This document shows, one piece after another, positions 1-16,275 of a DNA stretch of 64,000 bases. Position 1 is the stretch's first letter; every line of letters starts with the position of its first letter. The notes under the pieces were generated by a model that saw nothing but the letters and a program-made list of their open reading frames with translations, made no database searches and had not been told where the DNA came from. The position numbers and the translations under genes were made by a program. Location: assembly GCF_000165425.1 (NCBI RefSeq), contig NW_001799488.1, positions 379,350 through 443,349 of the forward strand, written 5' to 3'. The DNA comes from Paramecium tetraurelia (Eukaryota; Ciliophora; Oligohymenophorea; Peniculida; Parameciidae).

Positions 1-1
1 A

Positions 2-328
2 TATTAATAAACAAACAATACTTCGTTAAATTGTTTAAAAGTGCCTGCGTTCACTTAAAATTAATTGAATAGTTTAAAGAATAGTACATTGTATGTGTAT
101 CCTTGCGCAACTTTAAGGATGAATGAGAACCATGTTTAAAAGGCGAGATATAACAACAATCATAGTACTCACGAGGAAGTTAAATAAAATAAGGAAAATC
201 AGTTGCCTAGTAAAAAGCAATCCAGAAGCGATATTAAAATGATTATTGGCAAGCTATTATAAACAAAAGGAAAACAAAATGAAGACATGGACAAAACGTC
301 ATAATTTTCCAAAGTTAATAGAATTTGA
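2..328 (+). CDS. 3' end of an unknown gene (partial)
   Basis: An open frame enters from the left edge and stops at TGA 326-328. About 108 residues are visible if no intron lies inside. The tail is hydrophilic, rich in Asn, Lys and Gln, with Gln coded by TAA, TAG and CAA, which is typical of the disordered C-termini of Paramecium proteins. No domain is recognised. The other two frames contain early TGA codons or give less protein-like sequence. The start and any upstream domains lie outside the window, so no function can be given. Confidence 0.55.
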
Positions 329-548
329 ATAATTTTTTTTTTCATTATTAAAACATAAATTCTAAAAATATTTAAAAAGTCGGACTCATAATTTTATTAA
401 AATTACTTTATGTTAAATATCCATCTCTTATCATAAACTCTTATAATTGTAATATAAAGTTTTTAATGTAAAAAAATTGCAAATCTTTAATAAAAACTTA
501 ACTAATTCATTTTGATTATAATTTGTAATATATAATAACAGTTCAAGT

Positions 549-2109
549 TCAAATGTTTTTCTCAGTAACTATCCAATCTCTATAGTGGTTTATTCGACTT
601 ACTAGATTCTGGCTATAGACTCCCATAATATCTTGGATGTTCTTAAAAATTTAGAGCAAAATGATACTTAAATGTAGGAATCAAAAATTTCGTTAGTAAT
701 TTTAAATCTCTTGTGGATTAATTGAATTTCTTTTTTTCTAAAGTGAGTTCTGTTTTATGATATGAAGTCGATCTCAATTTTGGTGAGTTTTTTCCAATCT
801 ATGGAGTGTTCCTTGATTTAAATTAGATAGGGATACTTTGTAAATGGTAGCATAAAAAGGCACTTAGTTCAATTTCTTGGCTAATTTGTCGAGTAAGCGA
901 GATGGGATAGTGTAATTCTAACTAAGACAAGATCTCAGATCTTAAGTAAAATCTTGCATTATTAGATGGTTGGGTTTGAGGGATTGAAGAGTTGAGATGA
1001 TTGCTTGGCAAACGTTTTGATTAATGTTGAGCATAAGCAAATCATCCTTTTTAATAGCTCTTGAATGATTGTTTGTGATATATTCTAGAAGCAACATGAT
1101 TTATTTTTTTTGTTGTTCTTAATTTTTGGCATCTACTACCATGAGTGGCAATATCTCAGCTAGAATATGAATGAATTAGTATACAATTTTCGATTAAGTA
1201 ATTTTTGATTGGTTTTGCTCTCAGAATTGATGATTTATAAGAGTCGATGATTTTTAATATTTTACGAATGGCTCTTTCATTGATTGAGAATTGTATGAGA
1301 ATTCTGTAGAAAAGGATTTTAAATTGAGTGAAATGCACATGATTTAGTTTATGGAGTTCAGAAAATTGGTGGAGTTGGATCTTTAGCTCAGTGCTATTCC
1401 CTTGTGATTGTATGAGATTGGTGATTAACTGAATTGCGAATTGTTTGAAATCCCTTTCTGGATAAGGAACCAGGAAGGGTTATAGAGTAATGTCTTTGAG
1501 GAGTTGTTGGTACAATAGGTCGACAATTTGACTGATAGTTGAGTAGCCTCTCAATTCTTGATAGAGAGAGGGGGGATTCAAGAGTGGTTGTCTAAATTGC
1601 TCTAGTTTGTGAATGATTTTGAGTAGGTTGGGTTCCATGAGGAAGGTGAGTATGAAGTTGTGTTTAAATCTAGTGAATTCTTATTTGGTGTGTATTGGAA
1701 GTGTGTATTTTTCTACTTGCAGATGGTTAGATTGTTTGAGTAATTCAAGTAGCAATTCATAGAGTTGGTCTGAGGCCTCGTGTTCAAATTTGACTTTGAG
1801 AGAATCCCACAAAATCTGAGTCTTATCAGTGATGCAATATGCAGAAGTGCGACGATTGACAGATTGCAAACTTTAGCGAGGGATCTTTTTGGGATGTTGG
1901 TTGTTGATGATGTCTGTTAGTTTGGCAACAACTGAGTGATGCTGAAGTTTGCGTTACTTGATCTCGTTGGTTTTGAGATAGGATCTGGCTGGAGAGTTGA
2001 ATTGAAAGTTGGGAGTAAAGGAGGATTAGTTTATGAGTTGGGACATGTTTGGGAGTCTGACGGAATAGGCACTTGAACTACGGGCTTGGCTGGGGGAAGT
2101 GTATAGCAT
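549..2109 (-). CDS. Protein with repeated truncated-globin-like segments
   Basis: Removing three introns of 25, 25 and 26 bases (near 1158-1182, 800-826 and 625-650) leaves 495 codons, 494 aa. Residues of about 170-270 read like a truncated haemoglobin: LYQELRGYSTISQIVDLLYQ, then FLVPYPERDF, then a candidate proximal His in SELHKLNHVHFTQF followed by an amphipathic helix. A second, weaker copy lies near the C-terminus, with LIHKRFKITNEIF spaced like the same His/F-helix region. A third may precede the first, near residues 100-165. Truncated globins are well known in Paramecium as single domains of about 117 aa, so an array would be unusual. The family call rests on pattern recognition of divergent sequence; the gene itself is well supported. 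Confidence 0.6.
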
Positions 2110-2222
2110 ATTAATAATATTGACATAATCACACAGAAGATTTTATAATAGTTACTTAATTTGTAATTCATCAGTATTATAAGTGAGTGAATGCCGAATT
2201 AATATATTTATTTATAATTAGA

Positions 2223-5521
<3,299 letters not shown>

Positions 5522-5543
5522 AATATAATATATATATAAATTA

Positions 5544-6820
<1,277 letters not shown>

Positions 6821-6887
6821 ATTATTAATTAATATTTAAATACTTTTTTCCTGTTAAAATTTGTATATTTGTATTATAAATTTAAAA

Positions 6888-8874
6888 ATGCCAAGTAGGA
6901 GGCGAACCAAAAAGAAGAACAAAAGAACCAACAAATGTACTGATTATTATTGCGATTCAAGAATAAAAGTCAATATAAGTCGAAAAACAAAAACCTGCCA
7001 AAATTGATTATTAGCCTAAACCGGCGACAAGAGCCCAGAGCAAGACCAAAGAACAAAAGGAAAATCAAAATGTATAGGAATCCGTCAAACAAACTAAGGG
7101 CCACATTGATAAACCTCATAACAAAGAATAACATCCTAATTCGTAAAATGAAAAAGGGATTCCCGCTTCTTCAACATTGACTCATTAACAAGGTATATTA
7201 ACACATTGTGATTGATGAAGAGTGTTCCGATCAAATTTCTTAGATTTCACAGTTATTTACTCTCTAAAAAAGTGAAGCTCCAAATAAAAATTCCCGATAA
7301 TTAAGTAAACCCAAGATATTGAGTATTCGGGCTGCTAAATTAACCATTCCCGCAGAAACTAAGGAAATTCAAATGGATGTCGAACAAGAGGAATGCGAGT
7401 TCATTAATCAGGCCATGATACAAACCAGATGTAACCTCTTGGGAATGCCCAAACAGAGTAAATCTAAGAAAGACCATTCTCTGACAACAGAAAATAACTT
7501 CGCATTTGACCCATCTGAACAATCAGCCAACATCCAAGCCCCTCGTCCTCACAAAACTAAAGAACAATTAGCTCTCATGGAGGAATGCTTTACATCCTTA
7601 CTTGAAAGCACAATTCCAGATGAAATTCTTTGTAGGGATCAAGAAAAGATACTAATCACAAGATTCATTGAGGATGGCATCAAAAATAATGGATAAAAAT
7701 AAGCATTATGTAAATTTAAACCATTGATTTAATAGATATATCGGGAGTTCCTGGAATAGGCAAAACAGCCACAGTCTTGGAGGTCAAAAATAAATTGCTC
7801 TCCAAAAAACTCAACTTTGAGTTCATCTATTTCAACGCCATGAATGTAGGAGCTCCCGAAGACATTTATCCCTTTCTCTATGAAAAATTCACCAACAAAA
7901 GAGAAACCTCCAGAATCAAATCTTGCATCCTTCTAAGTTCTTGATTTTCTTTATTTTAAGCCGAACTCTTCAATGGTGAATCAGAAACCATCAAACAAAA
8001 CAAAGTAGTATTACTAGATGAATGCGACCATCTCTACACAACAGACCAACAAGTTCTATACAATTTGGTTGATTGGCCTCAACAACCTTCAGCCCATCTG
8101 ATCATAATCATGATTGCTAACACTATGGATTTTCCTGAAAGGCTCAAGCCTAAATTATAATCCAGATTAGGAAATCATCGCATAGTCTTTAAACCCTACA
8201 ACAGCACCCAGATAGAGAGTATATTATAACAGAGGATGAAAACCAAGAAAATTAAATAATTATTTGCCTCCAACACCTTAAACTATTTGGGCAAAAAGAT
8301 TGCTACCATTTCGACTGATATTCGAAAGACTTTAAGTGTCTGTAGAACTGCTATCGTTTTGGCTAAGGAATAGCTCTTAAAGAAAGGCGTGTTTTCTCAA
8401 ATCGAAGTCGATCACATAAAACTAGCCTATGATATTATCTACAATAAACCCTAACATAATTCTTTGTAACACTTTAATGACGAGTTGAAATTGCTTTTGA
8501 TCATGATCGCCCTTGAAACTCACATTAAAGGTTACAATTACGCCTATTTTCATCAAGTCATCCAAAGAGTGAACCAATAAAAACAATTGCAGAAAAAAGA
8601 TACTCTTAGTAACTTTTAAATGAAATAAGTCTTAATAAAGTTATCTCAGTTGAACTTAGTTGAAATTAAAGACGAATAAGTATTATTGACAAAAAGTAGC
8701 TGGCAACAAAAATTGCAAGTAAATATTCACTGCTATTTTATTTAGAATAGTTTGGATAAGGATCGATTATTTAATTTGGAGGATGTTTTGATTCAACTTA
8801 AAATAAACATCGATGACATTAAGAATGGACTTTCAAATGATGATCTTTTTAAAGAATTTTCAAATTTATTTTGA
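6888..8874 (+). CDS. ORC1: Origin recognition complex subunit 1 (AAA+ ATPase)
   Basis: Replication initiator ATPase of the ORC1/CDC6 family, 627 aa after removal of four introns (25, 28, 26 and 24 bases). The N-terminal 230 residues are basic, Gln-rich and likely disordered; no BAH domain is seen. The AAA+ core has Walker A GVPGIGKT (about residue 260), EFIYFNAMN, Walker B VVLLDECD (about 340), YNLVDWPQQP, sensor 1 MIANTMD and a sensor 2 region STDIRKTL, followed by a winged-helix C-terminus. The YNLVDWP and NTMDFPER stretches match ORC1 rather than ORC4/5. CDC6 is the main alternative because the BAH domain is missing. Confidence 0.88.
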
Positions 8875-9186
8875 TTTTAAAACTCAAAACTTAAAATAAT
8901 TTATAAAACATCCTCATTTCTTTTTTTAACCTATAGAAATAATCCTTCTTGTAAACTGCTTAAGGGTTCTAACATTCAAGCCACCAAGATATACTCAATA
9001 AGATTACCAGTTTAAAAATGGATTCTCCTTCATTGTGGTTAATGTCGAAATCACAGATAGAATTGGGTTATAAATTTATTAATGAAATTTCTATAATTAA
9101 GTATGTTTCCTTTGATGTTTCAATTAGATTTATTACATAATCGTCACTAGAGTTTAATTTAATAAAGTATTTTTTGATATTTTATA
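8875..9186. other. Intergenic stretch with unresolved coding potential
   Basis: About 310 bases between the ORC1 stop and the next clear gene. The part from 8930 to 9080 is less AT-rich than normal spacers here. Open frames exist on both strands (for example a minus frame across 8990-9190), but none has conserved sequence, and single-stop genetics makes such frames common by chance. It could be a small gene or a gene remnant. I cannot choose. Confidence 0.3.
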
Positions 9187-9459
9187 ATGGGGTGTCATGT
9201 AACTAAAAATCCCAACTCTGACTAAAAATTCAGGGAATAAGTAATTACCGATGAAATGTTACAAGGTATTATACTTCCTATTCTGAGTTTAGAGTGCAAA
9301 GTGGATGAAGATGTGAAATCCAGAATAAGCGTTTACAATCAAGCTCTTGAGAAAATGCAGAAGATTCCAAAACTAAGGAATGCAAGTATTTTAAGATTTA
9401 TTGTAGTATTCAATCCAATAGTTTAGAGAAGAAAAATGCAGAAATTCGATGAAGATTGA
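9187..9459 (+). CDS. Small protein with N-terminal acylation-type start
   Basis: An ATG at 9187 opens a frame to TGA 9457-9459, with a likely 21-base intron at about 9385-9405 giving about 83 aa. The start MGCHVTKN has Gly2 and Cys3, the usual context for N-myristoylation and palmitoylation, which would tether the protein to a membrane. The rest is short, helical and charged, with a basic C-terminal RRKMQKF. No family is recognised. It sits 40 bases upstream of the kelch gene on the same strand. A chance open frame cannot be excluded, though codon use is like that of its neighbours. Confidence 0.5.
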
Positions 9460-9499
9460 TTTACTATATCTATAAAAATATATAATTAAATATATAAAT

Positions 9500-10679
9500 A
9501 TGCAAGAATTAAAGTTGATAGGAAAGGAATGTCCAATTGCCAGAGGAGGATGCAACTTTTTACAATACGATAAAGGCAAGTACTTGGTGATAGGAGGAGT
9601 CAATCGATCAGAAAATGGATTGCAAGAGTTTAATGATTTTTGGACATTGCATTTGCCTCTCAAGGACGGCAATTTGGCAGGAATTTGGAAAGAATTGACT
9701 CTAGAAAATCAATAGCTCTACACATCACGTTCAAGTTAAGCAGCATGTATAAGCGATGACAAGATGATTTACATTTTCGGGGGTTAGAAATTCTTGGAAT
9801 CTCAATCAACTGACGAATTCTACAGGATCGATACAGCGTAGAAGGTGTTAACCATAGTAAAATCTAAGAATAAGCCAAAAGCTAGAAATTCTCACACATT
9901 AACCTACTTTAATGAAAGATTGTTTTTATTTGGCGGTGCTAATGAAAATGGCCCATTGAATGACTTACACATCTATGATATCAGTATAAAATGAACCCCT
10001 ATTTATAGAAAGTGAAGTATGGTAGCAGATCAAGGATGTTTCAGAATTGATAATGGCTAGGGAGATGCATACTGCTCACATTTTATAGATGAACTTAAAG
10101 CCATTGAAAAAGAGTGAAGATAATAAGGCTTAAAAGTTGATTGGAATATTTAATGAATTATAAGGAGAATAAAAGGAGTAAATTTAACAAATAGCAGTTA
10201 AAGAGTAAATAATTGAGTAAGCTAATAATGAAATTTAATAATAATAATAAAAAGAATAAGAATAATAGTAATAGTAAGATCAATAATAATAATAGTAATA
10301 ATAATAAATAAAAGATAATTAATAAGATTATCTAATTATCTTGGGTGGTAGAAATAAAAATGATCTTTTACAGGATATTCAAGTCATTAATTTATCCACC
10401 TTCGAAGTAGATTAGATTGAAAACCTTCCAACTCCATTATGTGCTCATACTTCTGTGAAAGTCAAATAGGATATCTGGATTTTTGGAGGTTGTGATGGTG
10501 CTTCTTTAAATTCAAATATCTATTAGTTACAGGATTAAACAATCAAGAAGGTTGGTACTATATAGACAGCCATAATGGCTAGTAGTGCATTGTATTCAGA
10601 AGAGTTAAATAAGATTATTATATTTGGAGGGTGCACTTTAGATAGAGATTTAAATTAGACATTTGTTGTACAAATTTGA
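9500..10679 (+). CDS. Kelch-repeat protein with polyglutamine insert
   Basis: A 384-aa beta-propeller-type protein with one intron (9984-10008). Kelch blades are marked by YLVIGGVN, IYIFGGQK, LFLFGGAN, LIILGGRN, IWIFGGCD and IIIFGGC, each preceded by a hydrophobic strand and followed by a conserved Trp/Tyr region. Between blades 3 and 4 is a Gln-rich coiled insert coded mostly by TAA and TAG (see the repeat entry). Kelch propellers mostly bind other proteins, and nothing else in the sequence identifies a partner. There is no BTB or F-box domain, so a ubiquitin-ligase role is not supported. Confidence 0.85.
10236..10308 (+). repeat. Polyglutamine tract coded by TAA/TAG
   Basis: About 24 codons in the kelch gene, nearly all TAA or TAG, broken by single Lys, Glu and Asp codons. 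In the standard code this would be a run of stops. Its position inside a conserved propeller gene is direct evidence that TAA and TAG mean Gln here. Simple TAA/TAG runs are likely to vary in length between strains. Confidence 0.85.
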
Positions 10680-10707
10680 GTTTAATATAATATTTATATA
10701 TAATTAA

Positions 10708-11774
10708 ATGTAAAAGAATTCGAAGCCTGAATTTCTTCAGATCCCCTCTTAAACTAAGAGTGTGAATAAGATAAACATGATTGAAGTGAAAAACGAAGGA
10801 ATGATAGTATCAAGATTAATATCCTAAGCATGATGTCTGCTATGATTTTTTTGGAACAAAGATTGCGTTAGGATCATCAGATGGACATATAGAGATTTAA
10901 GAAATTAATGTCAATTCGTTTAAATCAGAGTAACAGAAAGACATATTGTCATATAAAATTCCTGACTTGTAATCAATGCAATATTGAGATAGCTAACATA
11001 AGGGACCAGTTTGGTAATTGAGTTGGTCTAATCCAAAATATGGGAATATTTTAGCCTCCTGCTCTTTCGATAAAACTATTTGTCTCTTCAAGGAATAAAA
11101 ATTTGGCAAATATTCTTTGTTGCTTTAATTGTCAGAACACAAGGAATCAGTTCAATCCATCTAATGGTCTTATCGAAAATTGATATTGGCAGCTGGAGTA
11201 GCAGATGGGAGTGTACATATCTATTACAGAAAGAAGAATGGATAAATAAAAAATTAATAGGATTGGGAACATAAATCTGTAAGCATCAATTTAACATTAA
11301 GGAAAGTTAGCATATGTCTTGCGTAAATCAAGTGAGTTGGGTTAGAGATAAAGAATTGGATTTTGCAACTTGCAGTACTGACAAGTCAATAAGGATATGG
11401 AAGGTAACAACTCCAATAGATGGAGAATATAAATTGTCTTAGATCTAGCATATCCCATGTGACAGTTGGGTTAGATCTATTGATTGGGCAGCTGAGTAAT
11501 TTAATTAAAATTAAATATTGGCTGCGGGATTGGAAGTATAAATGAAATTTATAAGTCATCTTAAGTTGAGATCTACTATTTGAAATGGGATTAAAACAAT
11601 GACAAAAAAGTAAGCATAAGCAAAGAAATTTCATTGCAAACTAAGGGACCTTGTTGGAAAGTGTAATGGTCTCCATTGGGAAATCAATTGGCGATTTCAA
11701 CGTTGGATGATAAGAATGATCCTTTTGTTTAAGTGTATAGATAATTGCAAAATGGTGAGTTTGCAGAAATCTGA
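10708..11774 (+). CDS. SEC13: SEC13-like WD40 protein
   Basis: 325 aa after removing four introns (22, 24, 23 and 20 bases). SEC13 builds the COPII coat cage at ER exit sites and also belongs to the nuclear pore Y-complex. Six WD-type blades are visible, including MIHDVCYDFFGTKIALGSSD near the start, HKGPVWQLSWSNPKYGNILA, FDKTICLFKE and PCWKVQWSPLGNQLAISTLD, with no extra C-terminal blade. Length and blade order match SEC13 (about 320 aa). SEH1 is the closest alternative. The stop lies only 14 bases from the stop of the convergent minus-strand gene. Confidence 0.82.
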
Positions 11775-11788
11775 AAAATATATATAAA

Positions 11789-12289
11789 TCATAAATTTTC
11801 TTCTTCTTATTTTAGACTTTACTAAGCAATGGTCTCGTTACTGTTTTGCTGTTAAACTTCTGATGGTGGTGCTGGTTGTTTTTGAGATCCTGTGATGTTA
11901 TCCTTGATCTTAGAGAGAGTTTTGCCGACGAACTTCGCTCCTTTTGCAGTGAGGGACTAATCTTTATTTAATTCTGAATTGTCGTAACTCAACCCATCGA
12001 ATTCTTCTAGGGATGTTGTTATATTCTTAGCAAGTGAGATGCTCTCATTGTTTCTATATTATGCTAATGATCTAACAAGTGGTTATATTAAACAATACTT
12101 TTTAAGAGAGTTTGAAAAAACGTATATTTGCTTGCTTATCATTTTGGCAGGATTCAAAGCTTAGGTGGTGTTTTAAAACAGGAGTTAATTTATTGAAACT
12201 ACTTTTGGTTGCTATTTTAAGTCAACATTGGATTATTGGGGAGGGAACTCTTATTAAATCAAAGGAGTATTTTCTGATTCGTGATTCAT
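11789..12289 (-). CDS. Unknown small Gln-rich protein
   Basis: 157 aa after a 27-base intron (near 12067-12093) is removed. The sequence begins MNHESENTPLIQQEF and ends in a disordered Gln/Asn/Pro tail. The centre (KGAKFVGKTLSKIKDNI) may form an amphipathic helix. No membrane segment or known domain is seen. It is convergent with SEC13, and its 5' end faces NAE1 across 196 bases. The function is unknown. Confidence 0.6.
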
Positions 12290-12485
12290 TTTAGTTTAAT
12301 TATATTATTAATATTACTTTATAGAATTAATTTAAACTTAAGAATATAAGGTTTATAGTTTAAATATGATAGATTACAAATATCTTACTATTATGAGTAG
12401 AATAATATAAAAGCACACACACATGAAATCGATGTACAAATAATTCATTAAATAAGATATTTTTTATTGAAATTAAAATATTTAA

Positions 12486-13954
12486 ATGAGTTCAAATGAT
12501 AAATATGATAGATAGGTCAGGATTTGGGGACCACATGGGCAGACCAAACTCTAAAATGCAAGAGTGTTGTTGTTGGGGTAATTTTTGGAATAATCAAATA
12601 TAGATGTGATCCTGTGGGAGTTGAAACTCTAAAAAATCTAGTGTTGCCTGGTATTGGTTATGTTGTGATTGTTGATAGTAAGGTGGTCACAGAGAGTGAT
12701 ATTGAGAACAATTTTTTCATTCCTCATGATACAATAGGGTAGAGCAGAGCAAAAGTTGTGCTTGAATATTTATTGGAAATGAACCAAGACGTGAAAGGAG
12801 AGTGGCATCAAGTGGAGAATTTTGATGTGAAAGAGCAACACTATGATTTAATAATTGCAAATGAATAACGATTCTCAGAGACCAAATTCAACTTGATTGA
12901 ACTCCAAACTTATGGATTAGTTGGTAGGATGAGATTGTACTCTCCAAAATGCCACATTATTGAAACCAAACCTATGAATCAAAAATACGATTTGCGCATT
13001 TTCAATCCATTTTAAGAATTAAAAGAATACTTTGATTCAATAGAATTTGAAGGGGATGTAGACTATCTTTCACACATCCCTTACATTGTCATTTTGTATA
13101 AGGCTCTATAAAAATATCATAAAGAAAAGGGAAAGTATCCATCTACCTTTTCAGAAAAACACAAAGATTTTAAATAAGTTATTTTAAGTCTTTGTGAAGG
13201 TCTAGAGTACTAATACACAGGGAATTTCTATGAGGCAATCGATAACATCGATTAAGCATTTAACAGTGAAAATTGGAAAAATTCTCTTGAATCAATAGAG
13301 ATAGAACAGGATGTTAACGAAGATCAGTATTTCGTATTGATCTCGGCACTTAGATAATTTGTGCAAATACATGGAGCCCCTCCTTTGGGTAAAGCTTTCC
13401 CTGATATGAAATGCTTTACATAGACATATGTGCATTTAAAAAATACTCTTTATGGTACAAAAGTCGAGAAAGACTTTTAAGCTTTCTAAGCTCTATGCTA
13501 GAATAAAGTAGATGATGAAACCATAAGACTATTTATAGAGAATATATAGGACTTAAAATCTATCACTTACCGCACAATCTAACAAGAATTGCAATAGCCA
13601 AACGAAGTTGAAGACTATGACAATGATTGCTATATCTGGTACATCTTACTGAGATCAGTTAATGAATTCTACAATACTAACAATAGATGGCCCACTTAAG
13701 AGAAGGGGGATACCTAGTAATTATAGGAGATAGTTGATAAACAATGTAGACTAGTCAATGTGGATAGTATACCTGAAACTCATGTTATTGAAATATGTAG
13801 GTATGAGGGAGCAAAGTTGCACATGATCGCCTCAGTTTTGGGTGGAATGGCATCTCAAGAAGCAGTCAAATTAATTACCAATCAGTTTGTTCCCATCAAT
13901 AACACATTAATTTATAATGGGCTTAAAAGTGAGGCATCCATATTTGAGTTCTGA
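12486..13954 (+). CDS. NAE1: NEDD8-activating enzyme E1 regulatory subunit (APPBP1/ULA1)
   Basis: 480 aa with a single 26-base intron (12578-12603). It pairs with UBA3 to form the heterodimeric E1 that starts neddylation. The N-terminus [18 protein letters not shown] is the classic E1 opening, followed by a ThiF-like Rossmann region (VLLLG...[10 protein letters not shown]). The C-terminal part ends with [19 protein letters not shown], typical of ubiquitin-like E1s. No catalytic-Cys domain is present, as expected for the APPBP1 subunit rather than UBA1 or UBA3. The frame is intact and the length close to that of animal and plant homologues. Confidence 0.92.
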
Positions 13955-14249
13955 TTCTGCATAACACATTATATGTGATCATTAATAATAACAATATGCA
14001 TTAAAGAGATCTTTAATTTCTAAATTCTTACTTTATTATTTTAAATATAATTTTATATATATCAACATGCAATTATTAATCCTAAATAATAAAAAGGTCA
14101 ACAAAGAAAAGAGTGAGAATAAATAATTAAACATTTTATAATCATGTATTATTATATTATATATTTGATTATATAATATTAGAAATTTGACTATCAAATA
14201 ATTAATGTTGAGATATAACAAATAAACAGAAATATAGTTTGTTAACAAA

Positions 14250-15627
14250 TCAATTTTATTCTATTTTTTTTGATTTATTTCTTTGTCTTTCAGTTTAGGG
14301 TTCATGTTATTTTAAACTAGTCAAACTACATTGTCTTGATAATTTAGTTTGTGGTTCCTAATTGAACTCACACTGGGATCTCCCATATTGTTTTTATTTG
14401 TTAGCATACCATGTGTTCACATCAAAATATTTATAATCAAGCAATGCTTAAATTGCTTCCATAGTTTGACAACAATCCAGTCTCTACTGAGGTTCAGCCT
14501 TCACAAGGAGTTACACTAAATCGAAAACTGATCCTTTCTCCTTAATTGTGAATTAACATGTTTTATTATTTCTGAATGTCTCCTTTTCATTATTGCTTCT
14601 AAACAGTCCATCCAATGTCAATAGTTTGTAGAATATGCATCCTACACTGAACAAATCTACTTTATAATCATAAGCTTGTTTTTTGTTCCAAACATTGAGT
14701 ACTTCAGGGGCAGAATAGCCAGTAGTGCCACAAGATGGATGTTATTCAAGCTGCTTTCCATTGAAACAGGCTAAGCCGAAGTCGATTATTTTGATTTGAT
14801 TGTTGTGATACATCAGGTTTGCTGGTTTAAGGTCTCGATGAATGATCCCATTCTGATGAATACATTGCACTCCCTTTAAAAGCGACTAAATTAAATTAAA
14901 AAATATTACCTCCATTATTTGTAAAGCCTCTTGGATCGAGTAGGGTTTTGTTCTGCGTTCTAGATGCTACTTTAGATTGGACCCAGGGAGGTACTCTGTC
15001 ACTATATAGTAGTTGAGTTCATCCATGTAAACCTCTTTGATTTCGAGGATGTTTAAAGCATTTCCTTGCTTCAACCTTTTGAGTATCTCGATTTCGTTTC
15101 TGATAGTTGGGCTGTGGTTGTTCTCGCACTTGATGCTCTTTATTGCCACGAGATTGGAGGTGAACCTGCAGGTTTCTTTAGTGACCTAACAATATTAATT
15201 AGTTTAAATTACTTTTCCAAAAGAACCAGCTTAAAGGATTTCCTCCTTCTTATAAAACATATCTATCTTTTAGTAACACACCAAAGCACCCATCTTTGCC
15301 TTGAGGTTCACCATGTCATTAGGATTACCAAAGAAGTCCTTGATTTTATCTTAATAGGGAAGCTAAAACCCAACAATCTTATTATTAAGAACAGACCAAG
15401 AGAATACTTTCTCGATTTTTAATTAATAGATATATTTTGGATTCTACTGGTTCGGTTTCTATTCAAATTTATCAAAAACTACTATTTACTTCGCACAGTG
15501 TTAGGCATTGGGTTGTTAATTGAAGATAATATTTTCGATTCAAGAATAAGTGTCTTCTTTCGACCATGCATTCATAAAGAACGCCTGCATTGCTTTCCTG
15601 AGAAGTCTATCCTGAGCTCGTGGGCAT
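14250..15627 (-). CDS. PH-domain-containing Ser/Thr protein kinase
   Basis: 425 aa after four introns (24, 25, 27 and 24 bases), and the frame closes. Residues 10-105 resemble a PH domain: [15 protein letters not shown], then [14 protein letters not shown] and a C-terminal acidic/aromatic helix, which would bind phosphoinositides. The kinase domain follows with glycine loop AGSFGKV, Lys in [23 protein letters not shown], an activation segment ending YSAPEVL, and DLFSVGCI. The tail is basic and Gln-rich. Akt has the same domain order, but the usual AGC C-terminal hydrophobic motif is not seen, so I call it only a PH-kinase. The second intron boundary is the least certain. Confidence 0.8.
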
Positions 15628-16275
15628 TATCATTTATTACATTGTAAATAATAATATTCACTTGATATTTAATCTTACTATATTCGTAATATATCATATA
15701 TTTTATCGTTTTATTCAAATACAAAATGAATTATAGTTTAGCCGTTATATATTGATCCTCCATCTCTCAGATCAAATTTATATGTCTACGACTTCTTGGT
15801 CTCACCAATTGAGTTGCAATCATCAGATTATTAGTCATGAACATGGATGCCTTTTCGAAATTCCGAGACCAAGTTTTTGTTATGTTTTAAATTATATTTT
15901 TTATAAAATAATTGTACAAATAAAATATATTAAATGTTAATATCGATTATGATCCTCATGCGTATTGCAATTAGTTTGTTCGTCTTATGATATTGATAAT
16001 GGGGACTACTTCTAATTTTTTAGTCTAATTTCTAAATTAGCAATGCTCTTAAATACTCGCAACTGATATGACTATCTCTTCTCACGAAAAATCAAAAATA
16101 AAGCGGGGATGACGATGAAATTTATAATTGCTCAAATTTTCATTTATTTTTTATCTAATTTTTTGTAATTAATTTTATTATTAGACTGTGTTATACAAAT
16201 TAAAGAACTGCACAAATGTAATATTCTTTGAACATCAATCAATTAAATAAATACAATAAATTTCAAATTAATTTG
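15628..16275. other. Gene-free 650 bases, possible non-coding RNA region
   Basis: No conserved protein is encoded on either strand. Islands of mixed composition (about 15745-15880 and 15940-16120) stand out against the AT-rich surroundings. They contain a 9-bp inverted repeat (15795-15803 with 15865-15873), an Sm-like AATTTTTTAG at 16014-16023, and a perfect 7-bp stem with a 2-base loop (16025-16040). This would suit a small structured RNA or promoter elements, but no known RNA family is recognised. Confidence 0.35.
15795..15873. repeat. 9-bp inverted repeat with 61-base loop
   Basis: CTTGGTCTC at 15795-15803 is exactly complementary to GAGACCAAG at 15865-15873. Such a match is uncommon in DNA this AT-rich and lies outside any gene. 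It may form the stem of an RNA hairpin. Confidence 0.6.

Noticed and set aside
1-60. Telomere at the left edge
   Set aside because: No C4A2 or C3A3 repeats are present; an open frame runs off the edge.
774-776. TGA as the end of the globin-like gene
   Set aside because: A 25-base intron just upstream shifts the frame and continues protein-like sequence to 549.
15066-15422. 118-codon plus-strand frame
   Set aside because: It is antisense to the PH-kinase gene, which has clear kinase motifs.
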